Source: Rhizobium sp. Root1220 (GTDB lineage Bacteria; Pseudomonadota; Alphaproteobacteria; Rhizobiales; Rhizobiaceae). Taken from it: a stretch of DNA of 64,000 nt. The stretch's first letter is position 1. Every line of letters starts with the position of its first letter. Both the position numbers and the translations under genes were made by a program. The notes beneath the pieces are model-generated. The model saw only the letters and a program-made list of their open reading frames with translations, searched no databases and had not been told where the DNA came from. The stretch is from positions 124,001-188,000 of the forward strand of contig NZ_LMDG01000035.1 of assembly GCF_001426265.1 (NCBI RefSeq). Reading direction: 5' to 3'. Below, one piece after another: positions 34,476-43,160 of the stretch.

Positions 34476-35210
34476 ATGAAGGTTTTCAGCGAAGCCGCAG
34501 ACGTGACATCCGCCCCTGCTCAGCCCGATGGGCCGATGTCCGGGCTGATATCCGGCCAAGCACCCGGCCAGACTTTGGCCGAAACAGTGGCGGACAGGAT
34601 TCGCGACCAGGTGGTCTCCGGGCGCCTCACGCCCGGCAGTCACCTTTCGGAGCTGGCGCTGAGTGAGGAGTTGCAGGTCTCGCGTAACACGCTGCGCGAG
34701 GTATTTCGCATGCTGACCAAGGAGGGCCTGCTGCGCCACGAGGCCAACCGCGGCGTCTTCGTGGCCACCCCCAATATGTCCACTATCATGGACGTCTACC
34801 GGGTGCGCCGCATGATCGAGTGTCCGGCACTGGCGCAGGCGCACGCAAGCCACCCCGCTGTTAGAAAAATGCGTGCCGCGGTGGAAGCTGCCCATCGCTG
34901 CCGCACAGAGGGCGAGTGGCTGGGCGTCGGCAGCGCCGACATCGCCTTTCACGCCGCGGTGGTGGAACTGGCCGACAGCCCGCGCCTTTCGGCCTTTTTC
35001 TTCGAGGTCTCGCTGGAACTGCGGCTGGTGTTCGGCCTGTTGCGCGATCCCGAGTTTCTGCATGCCCCCTTCGTTGACCAGAACCTGAAGATCCTCACCG
35101 AGTTCGAGGAGGGAAAGGCCGCAAAGGCTGCCGAAACCATGGAGGCCTACCTCAACCAGGCCGAGCGCTTCATCATGGGCGCCTATGGACGGCTGTCCTC
35201 AAAATCCTGA
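34476..35210 (+). CDS. GntR-family (FCD) regulator of the pxp operon
   Basis: 244-residue regulator with winged HTH at about residues 28-95 (ETVADRIRDQVVSGRLTPG, SRNTLREVFRMLTKEGLL, ANRGVFVATP) and an FCD domain (DIAFHAAVVELADSPRL). It is divergent from pxpA, so it probably controls that operon. The start is uncertain: an ATG at 34476 with a GACGAG ahead is used, while an in-frame ATG at 34428 would add 16 residues and has no ribosome site. Confidence 0.88.
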   Translation: MKVFSEAADVTSAPAQPDGPMSGLISGQAPGQTLAETVADRIRDQVVSGRLTPGSHLSELALSEELQVSRNTLREVFRMLTKEGLLRHEANRGVFVATPNMSTIMDVYRVRRMIECPALAQAHASHPAVRKMRAAVEAAHRCRTEGEWLGVGSADIAFHAAVVELADSPRLSAFFFEVSLELRLVFGLLRDPEFLHAPFVDQNLKILTEFEEGKAAKAAETMEAYLNQAERFIMGAYGRLSSKS

Positions 35211-35474
35211 TTTTTCAGAATATCTGGTCCGGCGTTGCCGATGAACAGGCTGGTCAGCGGGACGCTTTGATTGTTGGTGATGCCCCCGCGCCAGCATCGT
35301 CTTCGTGAAAGTAAATAACTGATTAACCATAAGTATTTACCATAACGGAAATGAGGCCGCCACTTTGTTCCGTCAGGTGACCGCCTGCCACACCGGTGTT
35401 TCTACCGCGTCAACGGTTGGTGACCCATGGTCGGGATTTCCGGAAACGTGCATGTTCCACACTCGCCATCTTAA

Positions 35475-36761
35475 TCAGCCTGTCCTACGCGAAACCGGAC
35501 CGTTGGCGCGCGCCAGCGCCATAAGCATGGGCCCGATCGCAAACTCGCCACGTTCCGCTCGCCGTGTCAGGTCGCGCAGATAACCACCAGCCGAGTTGAT
35601 GTGGCCTCCCCTCTCCAGCACGCAGGCCATGACGGTTGCAGCGTTCTCTGGCCCCAAGACATCGCAGGCCTCCTGATAAGCCGACGGACTGACTCCCAGC
35701 ATCGACCGCGTCACGACCGCCGCCGCCATCAAGTCGCGCCAGCTTCCAACGGTTCCGCCAGGCCCATATGCCATTATTTCGGGGCACGCCTGCAGGACGA
35801 GTGCCAGGGGGAAAGATTTTAGTTCGGCCCGGCTGTTTGAGTGAGACCCAGAACTCGGCCGGGGCGGCCCCCCATTCATTCTCGCCTCATCACGCGGTTC
35901 AGCAGGCTGTTCCTTGTTGGCCGTCGACGTTTCGCCCTGCTTCTTTTCGAAGCGAGGTTCAAGTTCAGTAATAGAGTCGGGTTTTGAATTCTGTATGTGC
36001 CGCTCGATCTGGAAGTCATTGGCGCTCGTTTTCTGCACTTTCAGCTGAAATTCCAAATGATTGACGATATTTTCCCGCATGAACTCAAGTTCGCCTAGCG
36101 TCCCCGCTGCCTGTTCGGCTGTAGGTGTCCGCGGTGCAGCGTCTACGATCGCTCTGAATTGCAGATGGATGGTCTCCCAGTCGCCTATGGTGCCTTCCTC
36201 AATTGCGGCCTCCACCAGCTTGGCGATATCGCGGCGGCAAAGGGTGACCTGCTCACGCAGCCGCTGAAGCTGCAGCCGCTCCGCCTCGACCTCACCGGCC
36301 AGGCGTTCTATCTCGTCGGCCCGCGCAAGCAGCGGTGCCAGCGAAAAGCCAAACGCCGCGTTGATCTCGCCGCCCCTGTCCTTGCGGGCGTATCGTTTTC
36401 CATTAGGGCTATCTTTGCGGATAAGCAGGCCGGCTTCGATCAGTACCGAGAGGTGTCGGCGGATTGTCTGCTCTGCCATGCCATGTGCGCGGAGCGAAAG
36501 CTGTGCGTTGGAGGGAAAAACAATCAGGCCGCTCTCCTGCGACAGCTCGACTTTCGGATGAAAGCTCAGCAACGCATTCAAAACGGCCAGGGCGCGGTCG
36601 GTAATCCCGAATCGTGCCCTGGCCTCGCACAGCGCCCGATAGATCTTCCATTTGTCCACTGACCGACCGGGTTCGATCTCCCCGGCCATGACCTGGCTTG
36701 CAAGCATGCCAAACGTCATCGACCGCTGCCCGAAGGGCGTCGTTACATTTCCGCTTTCCAT
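35475..36761 (-). CDS. repC: Replication initiator RepC
   Basis: 428-residue initiator of repABC replicons. Family features are the start region TTPFGQRSMTFGMLASQ, DKWKIYRALCEARARFGITDRALAVLNALLSFHP, the winged-helix part LRAHGMAEQTIRRHLSVLIEAGLLIRKDSPNGKRYARK-type segment and the ending with WRDLMAAAVVTRSMLGVSPSAYQ. RepC initiates replication from an origin usually inside its own gene. It is the last gene of repABC and is separated from repB by the ctRNA region. Confidence 0.95.
   Translation of the reverse strand: MESGNVTTPFGQRSMTFGMLASQVMAGEIEPGRSVDKWKIYRALCEARARFGITDRALAVLNALLSFHPKVELSQESGLIVFPSNAQLSLRAHGMAEQTIRRHLSVLIEAGLLIRKDSPNGKRYARKDRGGEINAAFGFSLAPLLARADEIERLAGEVEAERLQLQRLREQVTLCRRDIAKLVEAAIEEGTIGDWETIHLQFRAIVDAAPRTPTAEQAAGTLGELEFMRENIVNHLEFQLKVQKTSANDFQIERHIQNSKPDSITELEPRFEKKQGETSTANKEQPAEPRDEARMNGGPPRPSSGSHSNSRAELKSFPLALVLQACPEIMAYGPGGTVGSWRDLMAAAVVTRSMLGVSPSAYQEACDVLGPENAATVMACVLERGGHINSAGGYLRDLTRRAERGEFAIGPMLMALARANGPVSRRTG
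35930..36080. other. Probable replication origin region (oriV) within repC
   Basis: In characterised repABC plasmids the origin is an AT-richer segment in the middle of repC. Here that segment encodes the variable linker (around FQIERHIQNSKPDS) and is visibly less GC-rich than the rest of the gene. The boundaries are approximate. Confidence 0.4.
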
Positions 36762-36821
36762 TTTCTTCGCCTTCTTGAAGGCAAAAGATTACAGCCCGCC
36801 TGAAATAAGCGCCGAAGACTC

Positions 36822-36850
36822 TTGACTATGATTCGCGGAAATGTGATTCT
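36822..36850 (+). promoter_or_regulatory. ctRNA promoter
   Basis: TTGACT (36822-36827) and GATTCT (36845-36850) with a 17-base spacer, on the strand opposite to repABC in the repB-repC gap. It is placed correctly for the antisense RNA of repABC replicons. Confidence 0.7.
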
Positions 36851-36856
36851 CTGGTT

Positions 36857-36908
36857 GTCTAGATCAGAGAGGGCTTCCGCTACGGCAACGTTCGGGGGCC
36901 TTTTCTTT
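36857..36908 (+). ncRNA. repABC countertranscribed antisense RNA (ctRNA, incA-type)
   Basis: About 50 nucleotides transcribed against repB-repC mRNA. In this family the RNA pairs with the repC leader and represses repC, acting as the incompatibility determinant. Evidence: a sigma-70-like promoter just upstream, location in the 153-base repB-repC gap, and an intrinsic terminator at the 3' end. The exact 5' end is estimated from the -10 position. Confidence 0.75.
36872..36908 (+). terminator. Intrinsic terminator of the ctRNA
   Basis: GGCTTCCG pairs with CGGGGGCC (two G-U pairs) around a 13-base loop and is followed by TTTTCTTTT. Confidence 0.7.
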
Positions 36909-36914
36909 TGCTCA

Positions 36915-37964
36915 TTAGTCTCCGTTGTTTCCTGAAATCTGTGCTTTCTCGAACGCCTCGTAGAGACGATCCAGATTGTCGGCGATGTAGGCTCCGAACG
37001 CTGACGCCTTCTCTGCCCGCAGCGCAATCGTGAACTGTCTACCGTCGCTCCGGAAGTTGGCCCTCACCGAGCCGTCCCGCCGCTGCCACCCTTCGATCGC
37101 CTGAGACACGCCCTGCGACGGTACGGCCTGCTGTCCGCTCCTGTTCAGCAGCGTCACTAGCATGTCGAAACGAGCATCAGGTGCCGCTGCTTCAAACTCA
37201 GGCGCCGCGACGATGTCTCTCGCCCGGTCGGCAGCATTCTCCGTTTCGAAATTTACCGAGAGATCGTGCCACCGATCGCGGCCGATCGCACGCGCAGCGC
37301 CGATCGCCGCCAAAACGTCGGCCGGGATGCGTTTCGTCACGGACAGCATCTTCGACACAGTCGTCTTGTCCGCGCTCAGCGCTGCCATGATCGTCTCGCG
37401 ATCAAAGCCGAGCCTGTCAAGCTTGCCGGCAAACATGGTGCGTTCGATGAAGGCGAGATCGGCACGCGCCGAGTTCTCCTGCCCTTGGGCAATGACATGG
37501 TCCCGGTCATCGAGCTTCCGGACGACCGCGCGAACGGGACGGCCAAGCTCTCTCGCGGCCCGTGCGCGCCGATGGCCAAAAGCGATCTGGTAGTGCCCTT
37601 CCTTCTCCGGGTGCGGGCGCACGAGGATCGGCGAATCCTGACCTCTAAGCCGAATGCCTTCGACAAGCTCCTGGAACTGCTCGTCGGTATGGACAAGTCT
37701 GTCCGTTACGAATGAATCGACGATAAGGGATGGATCAAGATCGACGATTGTTTCGCCGCTCGCCAGTTTCTCCTCGATCGCGCGCGCTGCATCTGCTTTG
37801 GCTGCCAGCGCATCAATGCTGCGCGTTACTGCTCCAAGCGCTCCGATGCCCTTAAATGCGATTTGCTGCTTTTCCTCGGATTCCACGACGGCCGGCTCGT
37901 GGTTTACCGCGGTAAACTTCTTCGAATCGTCCATCAGACCCGAAAGCAGATTCTTACGCGCCAT
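36915..37964 (-). CDS. repB: Plasmid partition protein RepB (ParB family)
   Basis: 349-residue centromere-binding protein. It starts MARKNLLSGLM as RepB proteins do. The ParB core has GQDSPILVRPHP, YQIAFGHRRARAARELGRPVRAVVR and ENSARADLAFIERTMFAG, followed by the HTH DRETIMAALSADKTTVSKML. It partners RepA in plasmid segregation and in autoregulation of repABC. The repA-repB gap is 48 bases. Confidence 0.95.
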   Translation of the reverse strand: MARKNLLSGLMDDSKKFTAVNHEPAVVESEEKQQIAFKGIGALGAVTRSIDALAAKADAARAIEEKLASGETIVDLDPSLIVDSFVTDRLVHTDEQFQELVEGIRLRGQDSPILVRPHPEKEGHYQIAFGHRRARAARELGRPVRAVVRKLDDRDHVIAQGQENSARADLAFIERTMFAGKLDRLGFDRETIMAALSADKTTVSKMLSVTKRIPADVLAAIGAARAIGRDRWHDLSVNFETENAADRARDIVAAPEFEAAAPDARFDMLVTLLNRSGQQAVPSQGVSQAIEGWQRRDGSVRANFRSDGRQFTIALRAEKASAFGAYIADNLDRLYEAFEKAQISGNNGD

Positions 37965-38012
37965 CGCCCACCTCCGGACTCGTCCGATTGACCGATTTTA
38001 CTGCGCCAAACT

Positions 38013-39227
38013 TCATTTCCGCCCCCAAGCCTTGTGGATCAGGTCGGTGATTTCGCTGTTTACCGACCCCATCGCCTCCATTGCGCGGTCATAGGTCGCC
38101 CGGGTGAACTGGCTTCGCTCGACTTCATAGAGCGTCTGGTTCGTCATCGCGGCATCGGATATCGCTACGCTGCGCAACATCGGATTGGTCAGCACGTGAT
38201 TGCGGAACATGGACCGCATGAATGCCACCATCTGCGTCTGCGGCCCGTCTTGCGGGTCGTAACGCGTTACCAGGTAGCGCAGCCAGTCCAGGTTCATGTC
38301 ACCCCCGGCACCCTTTAGCGTATTCAGCACTTCGCCGAGCATTTGCAGGAACTGGCACATGGACATCACGTCGAGCATCTGTGGATGCACGGTGATCAGG
38401 ACAGCGGTCGCACCGCAAATTGCGCTCATCGTCAGGAAGCCGAGCTGCGGAGGGCAATCGATCACCACCACGTCGTAGTCGTCGGACACGGAGGCGAGCG
38501 CCTCGTCGAGGCGAGCAAAGAAGATGCGGCCGTAATCGGCCGCCTTGCCCTGCGCGAGGACGCGGGGGGTGTCGTGTTCGAACTCCATCAGTTCCAGATT
38601 GCCCGGAACGAGATCGAGGTTGGGGAAGTTCGTCTTTCGGATAATCTCCCGCAAGGGCCGTCGTTGGTCATCGTAGCGAATGGCCGCATACAGCGTTTCG
38701 TTTTCGCCTACGTCGAATTCCGGCTGAAAGCCGTGGATCGCAGACAGCGACGCCTGTGGATCCAGATCAACGGCCAGCACGCGGTGGCCGGTCAATGCCA
38801 GGTGTTGCGCGAGATGCGCGGCACTGGTGGTCTTGCCGCTGCCGCCCTTGAAGTTGACCACTGCGACGACCTGCAAATGCTCGCTGCCCCTCCGGCGCGG
38901 CACGTAATGCGTGCCGGCTCGAGCATTCTGATCGAGGAAGAGCCGCATTTCATCCATCTGCTCCGCTCGATAGGACCGCCGGCCCGATGGGGTGACCTGA
39001 GGCAGAGGCCCCTTGCCCTCAAGCGAAAGATTGCGCAAGTATCCGCTTGTCACGCCAAGATAGTGTGCCGCCTCGGCAAGCTGAAATTCACGCAGACCCT
39101 TCATGGCACGCGGCGGAAACATCTCGAGACGGTGCTGCTTCAACTTGTCGGACAATTCCTGCGCTTGACCAATGATCAGTTGATCGACGTCAGAAATTGC
39201 CTTTCCAATTAAAGCAGCCATATTCAT
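38013..39227 (-). CDS. repA: Plasmid partition ATPase RepA (ParA family)
   Basis: 404-residue ParA-type ATPase. An N-terminal HTH region (LAEAAHYLGVTSGYLRNLSL) precedes the deviant Walker A NFKGGSGKTTSAAHLAQ near residue 128 and the Walker B DVVVIDCPPQLG near 250. RepA with RepB segregates the plasmid and represses the repABC promoter. First gene of the cassette; its upstream region contains two inverted repeats. Confidence 0.95.
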   Translation of the reverse strand: MNMAALIGKAISDVDQLIIGQAQELSDKLKQHRLEMFPPRAMKGLREFQLAEAAHYLGVTSGYLRNLSLEGKGPLPQVTPSGRRSYRAEQMDEMRLFLDQNARAGTHYVPRRRGSEHLQVVAVVNFKGGSGKTTSAAHLAQHLALTGHRVLAVDLDPQASLSAIHGFQPEFDVGENETLYAAIRYDDQRRPLREIIRKTNFPNLDLVPGNLELMEFEHDTPRVLAQGKAADYGRIFFARLDEALASVSDDYDVVVIDCPPQLGFLTMSAICGATAVLITVHPQMLDVMSMCQFLQMLGEVLNTLKGAGGDMNLDWLRYLVTRYDPQDGPQTQMVAFMRSMFRNHVLTNPMLRSVAISDAAMTNQTLYEVERSQFTRATYDRAMEAMGSVNSEITDLIHKAWGRK

Positions 39228-39238
39228 GGAAATCTCGA

Positions 39239-39346
39239 AAATGCGATTTTAATGCCCTATGGGCCGTGAAACCGCATTTAGCGCCGATTCTCGTTTTGTG
39301 GCAAGGCAGTTGGGCTTGACGCAACCGGATAAGCGAATTGCCCAAC
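39239..39346. promoter_or_regulatory. Inverted repeats upstream of repA
   Basis: AAATGCG/CGCATTT (39239-39245 and 39273-39279) and GTTGGGC/GCCCAAC (39309-39315 and 39340-39346) lie in the 334-base gap upstream of repA. They are candidates for the repABC promoter operator bound by RepA/RepB. I found no clear copy of the alphaproteobacterial parS pattern GTT-N4-GC-N4-AAC. Otherwise no gene is visible in the gap. Confidence 0.35.
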
Positions 39347-39561
39347 AGCTATTCACGGGTCCGAAGGTGCCGCCGAGGGATTTGGAGGCAGACCGAGTGT
39401 ACCGATCCCCGCCGACGTCCACGCTGAAAAGGAAATGCGAACATCAGGCCATCCGACTCACTGCCTTGGTCTATAGCGACCTTATCAACGAAAAATCGCC
39501 AACCAAATGATGCGGCGTGCCCCGGCGCCCAGAGGGCTACCGGGGCACGTCCTCCCCTCTT

Positions 39562-39795
39562 TTAGTGCAGGGCCATCGCTGTCGCCTCCGGCGATGGCTT
39601 GTCATCGAACACAGCCGCGTCATCAAGCTCGCGCAGCAGCCCGCCCAGTGCGGATTCCAGGCAAGTGGCAGGAAACTCCGCGCCAAGGTCCCTCGCGGTT
39701 TCGCACGCGAAGGCCACCAACCGCGCAAGGGCTGCGAGGTCCTTCAATTGCGCCTCACTTCTGGATGAAGCTGAGTCACGAGCCGCAGAATCCAT
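39562..39795 (-). CDS. Small hypothetical protein, 77 aa, rhizobial type
   Basis: Helical protein of unknown function starting MDSAARDSASSRSEAQLKDL, with ALARLVAFACETARDLGAEFPATCLESAL resembling a short family found next to repABC or regulators in rhizobia. GGAGATTGG ahead of the ATG at 39793-39795 fixes the start and removes 30 upstream residues. A 16-base near-palindrome GGTAG...CTACC at 39812-39827 and two direct CGTGACAC repeats at 39867-39885 lie in its upstream region. Confidence 0.65.
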   Translation of the reverse strand: MDSAARDSASSRSEAQLKDLAALARLVAFACETARDLGAEFPATCLESALGGLLRELDDAAVFDDKPSPEATAMALH

Positions 39796-39866
39796 TCCAA
39801 TCTCCGTTTCGTGGTAGAAATTCCTACCCGATAGAGAGAGCGTAACCCAAACAGGGCGGCAATGCG

Positions 39867-39885
39867 CGTGACACAGACGTGACAC
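39867..39885. repeat. Direct repeat CGTGACAC upstream of the 77-aa gene
   Basis: Two identical 8-base copies (39867-39874 and 39878-39885) are spaced 11 bases apart, one helical turn, as expected for a protein-binding site. A palindrome GGTAG/CTACC is at 39812-39827. Confidence 0.4.
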
Positions 39886-39963
39886 GCCTTTTTCTTTTTA
39901 CAAACATATGCTTAGATAAACAAATCGGCCGCACCGACGACGGTGCGCCCGCGCTGCGGCACG

Positions 39964-40413
39964 TCAGACAAAAGGACCAGGCGTGGATTGAGCTCCAACG
40001 GTGCCCCGTGCATCCTGCGCATGCGCCATTGCCTTGACGAGCGCAACAATCTTCTCGCGAAGCTGCGCGTCGGTGATCTTCAGGAAGGCGCGGTTGAGTG
40101 CCAGACCCTCTTTCGACTGAAGAAATTCGGCAACCGGATCAGCGTTGACCGCAACATCCAGCCCGGCAAGGGTGAGCGGCTCCGATTCATCCTGCTGAAA
40201 AAAGAAACTGGGAGATGTGCTCAGAACCTCGGCGATTCGCTGTAGGCGGCTGGCACCGATCCGGTTCATGCCCTTTTCGTATTTCTGAACCTGCTGGAAG
40301 GTTACGCCAATCTGATCGGCCAGTCTTTCCTGGCTGAGACCCAGGAGTTGCCTGCGCATTCTAACCCGGGAACCGACGTAGGTATCTATGGCATTCGGTG
40401 TTTTAGCATTCAT
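39964..40413 (-). CDS. XRE-family regulator, PhrR/PraR-like
   Basis: 149-residue regulator. The HTH spans residues 8-65: TYVGSRVRMRRQLLGLSQERL, IGVTFQQVQKYEKG and MNRIGASRLQRIAEVL, the pattern of the rhizobial PhrR/PraR group that represses quorum-sensing and stress-related genes. The C-terminal half is helical and variable. The ATG at 40411-40413 is used; an upstream in-frame ATG adds 11 residues not fitting the family. Gene-specific targets are unknown. Confidence 0.85.
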   Translation of the reverse strand: MNAKTPNAIDTYVGSRVRMRRQLLGLSQERLADQIGVTFQQVQKYEKGMNRIGASRLQRIAEVLSTSPSFFFQQDESEPLTLAGLDVAVNADPVAEFLQSKEGLALNRAFLKITDAQLREKIVALVKAMAHAQDARGTVGAQSTPGPFV

Positions 40414-40765
40414 CGTAAATGTTCCATATGCCTGCCGGTGTAGCATTCTTTCGCTCGGCTAACGGGTACCGCACCCGAACAAGTGTGTCTTAGCCGCTAG
40501 CGAAATTCAATTATTAGTTCGTGCAGATACGATAATACTCGCTGGCGGGGATGTGACAAGGCCGCAAGAAATCCGCCGCCTCTGTGGAAACAGCTCATAA
40601 GCGCCGCAGGGCGCGCAAGACAGCAACGGCAGTGCATCCATCAGTCAGGCGTGCTTGTACAACAGATCCGACGCCTTTCGAAAAGCCGACCCACGGCGCT
40701 GCCGCAAGGTTCGCGGCCGAGTGTTTCTGTGCTACGGGAGCCGCGCAACGCGAGGCACGACAGAC
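40414..40765. other. Intergenic region upstream of XRE and methyltransferase genes
   Basis: Contains a -10-like GATAAT near 40532 and a CGGGT/ACCCG inverted repeat around 40464-40478. It must hold promoters for both divergent genes. No reading frame with supported start was found. Confidence 0.3.
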
Positions 40766-41437
40766 ATGCTCCCTTGGATCCAGCTCGATTCCGCCACCAT
40801 TCCCGGAGGAGGCGGTGAACTGCGTCTGAAGCAACGAGGTAGCGAGTTCTCGATCATGCTCGGTGCGAACGAACTGATGAACAGCCGGCTTAGCGGTTCG
40901 GAGGAAGCGCTTGCGACCCTTTCCCATGAGCGTATCAAGGATCGCGCCGGTCCGCACATGCTGATCGGCGGCCTTGGCATGGGCTTTACTCTTCGTGCCG
41001 CCCTCGGCGTCCTTCCACCGGACGCCACTGTGACGGTTGCCGAACTGGTTCCGGAGGTAGTCGACTGGGCACGCGGGCCGATGTCGTCGGTGTTCAACGG
41101 TTGCCTCGAGGATTCACGCGTTGTCGTTCACCACGGCGATGTCAGCGAACTGATCCGGTCGAGCAAGGCCACGTTCGACGCGATCCTTCTGGATGTCGAC
41201 AACGGCCCCGACGGCCTGACGCGCCAATCCAACGACCGGCTCTATGACCTACCCGGCCTACGCGCCGCCCGGGACGCACTGCGGCCGCGCGGGGTGCTTG
41301 CCATCTGGTCGTCCGGGCCGGATACCGGCTTTACCCGGAGGCTTCGCGACAGCGGCTTTGCGGTCGAGGTTATCAACACCCGCGCCAACGGAAAACGTGG
41401 CGGCGCGCGTCACGTTATCTGGCTCGCCGTCAAATAG
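40766..41437 (+). CDS. Spermidine-synthase-like methyltransferase-fold protein
   Basis: 223-residue Rossmann-type protein of the spermidine/spermine synthase-like group. The SAM/dcSAM-site-like glycine loop GGLGMGFTLRAALG is near residue 78, followed by VTVAELVPEVVDWA with the acidic residue, FDAILLDVDNGPDG near 143 and a C-terminal beta strand ending in HVIWLAV. These short bacterial relatives have no established reaction. The ATG at 40766 begins MLPWIQLDSA; the longer upstream frame has no ribosome site. Confidence 0.75.
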   Translation: MLPWIQLDSATIPGGGGELRLKQRGSEFSIMLGANELMNSRLSGSEEALATLSHERIKDRAGPHMLIGGLGMGFTLRAALGVLPPDATVTVAELVPEVVDWARGPMSSVFNGCLEDSRVVVHHGDVSELIRSSKATFDAILLDVDNGPDGLTRQSNDRLYDLPGLRAARDALRPRGVLAIWSSGPDTGFTRRLRDSGFAVEVINTRANGKRGGARHVIWLAVK

Positions 41438-41439
41438 CC

Positions 41440-42237
41440 TCACGAAGCCTGACCCTTTCGGGCAGCAGAGATTGCGCTGGCCGCGCCCAGGCGCAATTGC
41501 TGGGTATCGGCACCCGCGATGACGAAGTCGAACCCCATCTTCAGCAATTCGCCGGCGCGTTCGCCATTGCTGCCGAAGACGCACGCGAACTTTCCATGGG
41601 CGCGGCAGCGGGCCACGAGGTGCTTCAGCACGCCATCGATTTCCGCGGTATCGGGTGCCAATCTCGCGCCATTCGAAAGCGCGATTGAAAGATCGGATGG
41701 ACCGATGAAGATGCCGTCGATGCCCTTGACGCGCAGAATTTCATCGGCGGCATCAAGCGCGGCGCGCGTTTCGATCATCGCGATCGCCACGGTCTGCTCG
41801 TTCGCGGTCGCAAGATAATCCGCCGCGGAAAGCCCTGTGTGATTGATCGCCAGTGTCGGTCCCCAGCTTCGCTCCCCATCCGGCGGATACTTCGTTGCCC
41901 TGGCGAAACCCTCGGCGTCCGCGACAGAGTTGATCATCGGCGCGATGATGCCCGAGGCACCGGCGTCGAGTAGTCTCGATGCCAAGGAAAACTCTCCGAC
42001 CGGAATGCGCGCCAGCACCGGCTTTCCGGCCAGCCTCCCCTGGCCGATGCCGTTTGCCGCCGCCGCCATGTCCCATACGCCGTGCTGCATATCCAGCACG
42101 ACCGCATCGAAGGCTTCCTGTGCCAGATGATTGACGAACAGCGGATCTGGAATGCCGATCCAGGCGGAGATCATCCCGCCCCCCTCACCACTTCTGATCC
42201 GCTTCGCAAAGCCCTCAATCGCCGTTGCAACGCTCAT
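41440..42237 (-). CDS. HpaI/HpcH-type class II aldolase
   Basis: 265-residue aldolase family that splits or forms 2-keto-3-deoxy acids using a divalent metal and pyruvate. Visible are FDAVVLDMQHGVWD (base His), VLARIPVGE (Arg), the metal Glu in AMIETRAALDAAD and the Asp in GIFIGPSDLSIALS. It ends the amidase-isomerase-aldolase unit, 19 bases after the isomerase gene. The likely job is final cleavage to pyruvate and an aldehyde. Confidence 0.88.
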   Translation of the reverse strand: MSVATAIEGFAKRIRSGEGGGMISAWIGIPDPLFVNHLAQEAFDAVVLDMQHGVWDMAAAANGIGQGRLAGKPVLARIPVGEFSLASRLLDAGASGIIAPMINSVADAEGFARATKYPPDGERSWGPTLAINHTGLSAADYLATANEQTVAIAMIETRAALDAADEILRVKGIDGIFIGPSDLSIALSNGARLAPDTAEIDGVLKHLVARCRAHGKFACVFGSNGERAGELLKMGFDFVIAGADTQQLRLGAASAISAARKGQAS

Positions 42238-42256
42238 ATTATCCTCCCTATGCAGT

Positions 42257-43117
42257 TCATCCTATGGCGCGCTGCTTGCCCTGATAGAGCTCTTCGATAA
42301 AGGCCCTCTGCAGCAGGATGCCATCCCATTCGTCGACGAAGAAGGGCGAATCGTAGATTAGTGTGAAGGGCCCCTCGTAACCTGCCAGCCGGCAGGCCTC
42401 CAGCGACCTGCCATAGTCGGCGGCATCGAGGCCTGCCCGATTGTAGTCTGCCTTGGCATGGCAGATTTCCGCACGGCGCATGATATCGGCCAGACCGGCG
42501 TACTTTTCCGGAGCCGCCCAGTTTCCAAGGTCGCCATTGAGGCCGACCTTGCCTTCAAGCTGGTCGAGGAGCCAGTTCGTTTCCTTCGGTGACGGCAGCA
42601 GGTCGAACCAGTTTTCGCTGACGATGCGCACGCCGCTGCCCTCTGCCTGCGCAGCCAACCAGGACAGATGCCCCGCCGCGCGCATCAGGTTCGCCTCGCT
42701 CGGCGGCTGCTTGCCGGCAATAACGCGCATGTTGCGGGCACCGAGGCTCGAGGCGATCTCCACCCATCCGGCGATCCAGCCGATATCCCGTTCCGCAGTC
42801 CTCGGATCGCTCGGATCTCCGTCCTCGACCAGCAGCGTCTGAAGCAGAATGCCGGCGTCATCCAGCGCAGCCCTCAGTTCACCAAGATAAGCCCGGTCAA
42901 GGCTCGGCAGATGGAAGGAGCAAATCTCAAGCCGACCGATATCCTGTCCGGCAAGCTGCCCCGGAATTTCGATAAGGGCAGCACGGCCCGGACCGTAAGG
43001 CTCCTTGCGCGCGGCACTCTTGTCGGGATCCGGGCTGTAGGGATAGGTCGGCCCCAAGAGCCTGTGCAACGACCATGTCGAGACCGCAAAGCGCCCGTTC
43101 TCCAAGTCTTCTGCCAA
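42257..43117 (-). CDS. Sugar phosphate isomerase/epimerase-type TIM barrel
   Basis: 286-residue xylose-isomerase-like barrel. Metal-site-like residues are visible in SENWFDLLPS (Glu), GLNGDLGNW (Asp), ICHAKADYN (His) and the late Asp/Glu segment. The start is decided by a strong GAAGGAGGAG site directly before a TTG at 43115-43117; the open frame reaches upstream to another TTG that overlaps the amidase end. The middle gene of a three-gene catabolic unit; the substrate is unknown. Confidence 0.82.
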   Translation of the reverse strand: MAEDLENGRFAVSTWSLHRLLGPTYPYSPDPDKSAARKEPYGPGRAALIEIPGQLAGQDIGRLEICSFHLPSLDRAYLGELRAALDDAGILLQTLLVEDGDPSDPRTAERDIGWIAGWVEIASSLGARNMRVIAGKQPPSEANLMRAAGHLSWLAAQAEGSGVRIVSENWFDLLPSPKETNWLLDQLEGKVGLNGDLGNWAAPEKYAGLADIMRRAEICHAKADYNRAGLDAADYGRSLEACRLAGYEGPFTLIYDSPFFVDEWDGILLQRAFIEELYQGKQRAIG

Positions 43118-43160
43118 TATCTCCTCCTTCTGGCCGGCCGGACGGCAATGTCCGACAGCC

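Noticed and set aside
35442..35458. Near-palindrome GGAAACGTGCATGTTCC downstream of repC considered as parS
   Set aside because: Half-sites are in the reverse orientation to GTT...AAC and the symmetry is imperfect.
41258..41584. Minus-strand frame covering the 3' end of the methyltransferase-like gene and part of the aldolase
   Set aside because: Low-complexity Arg/Gly/Pro composition and overlap with two well-supported genes.
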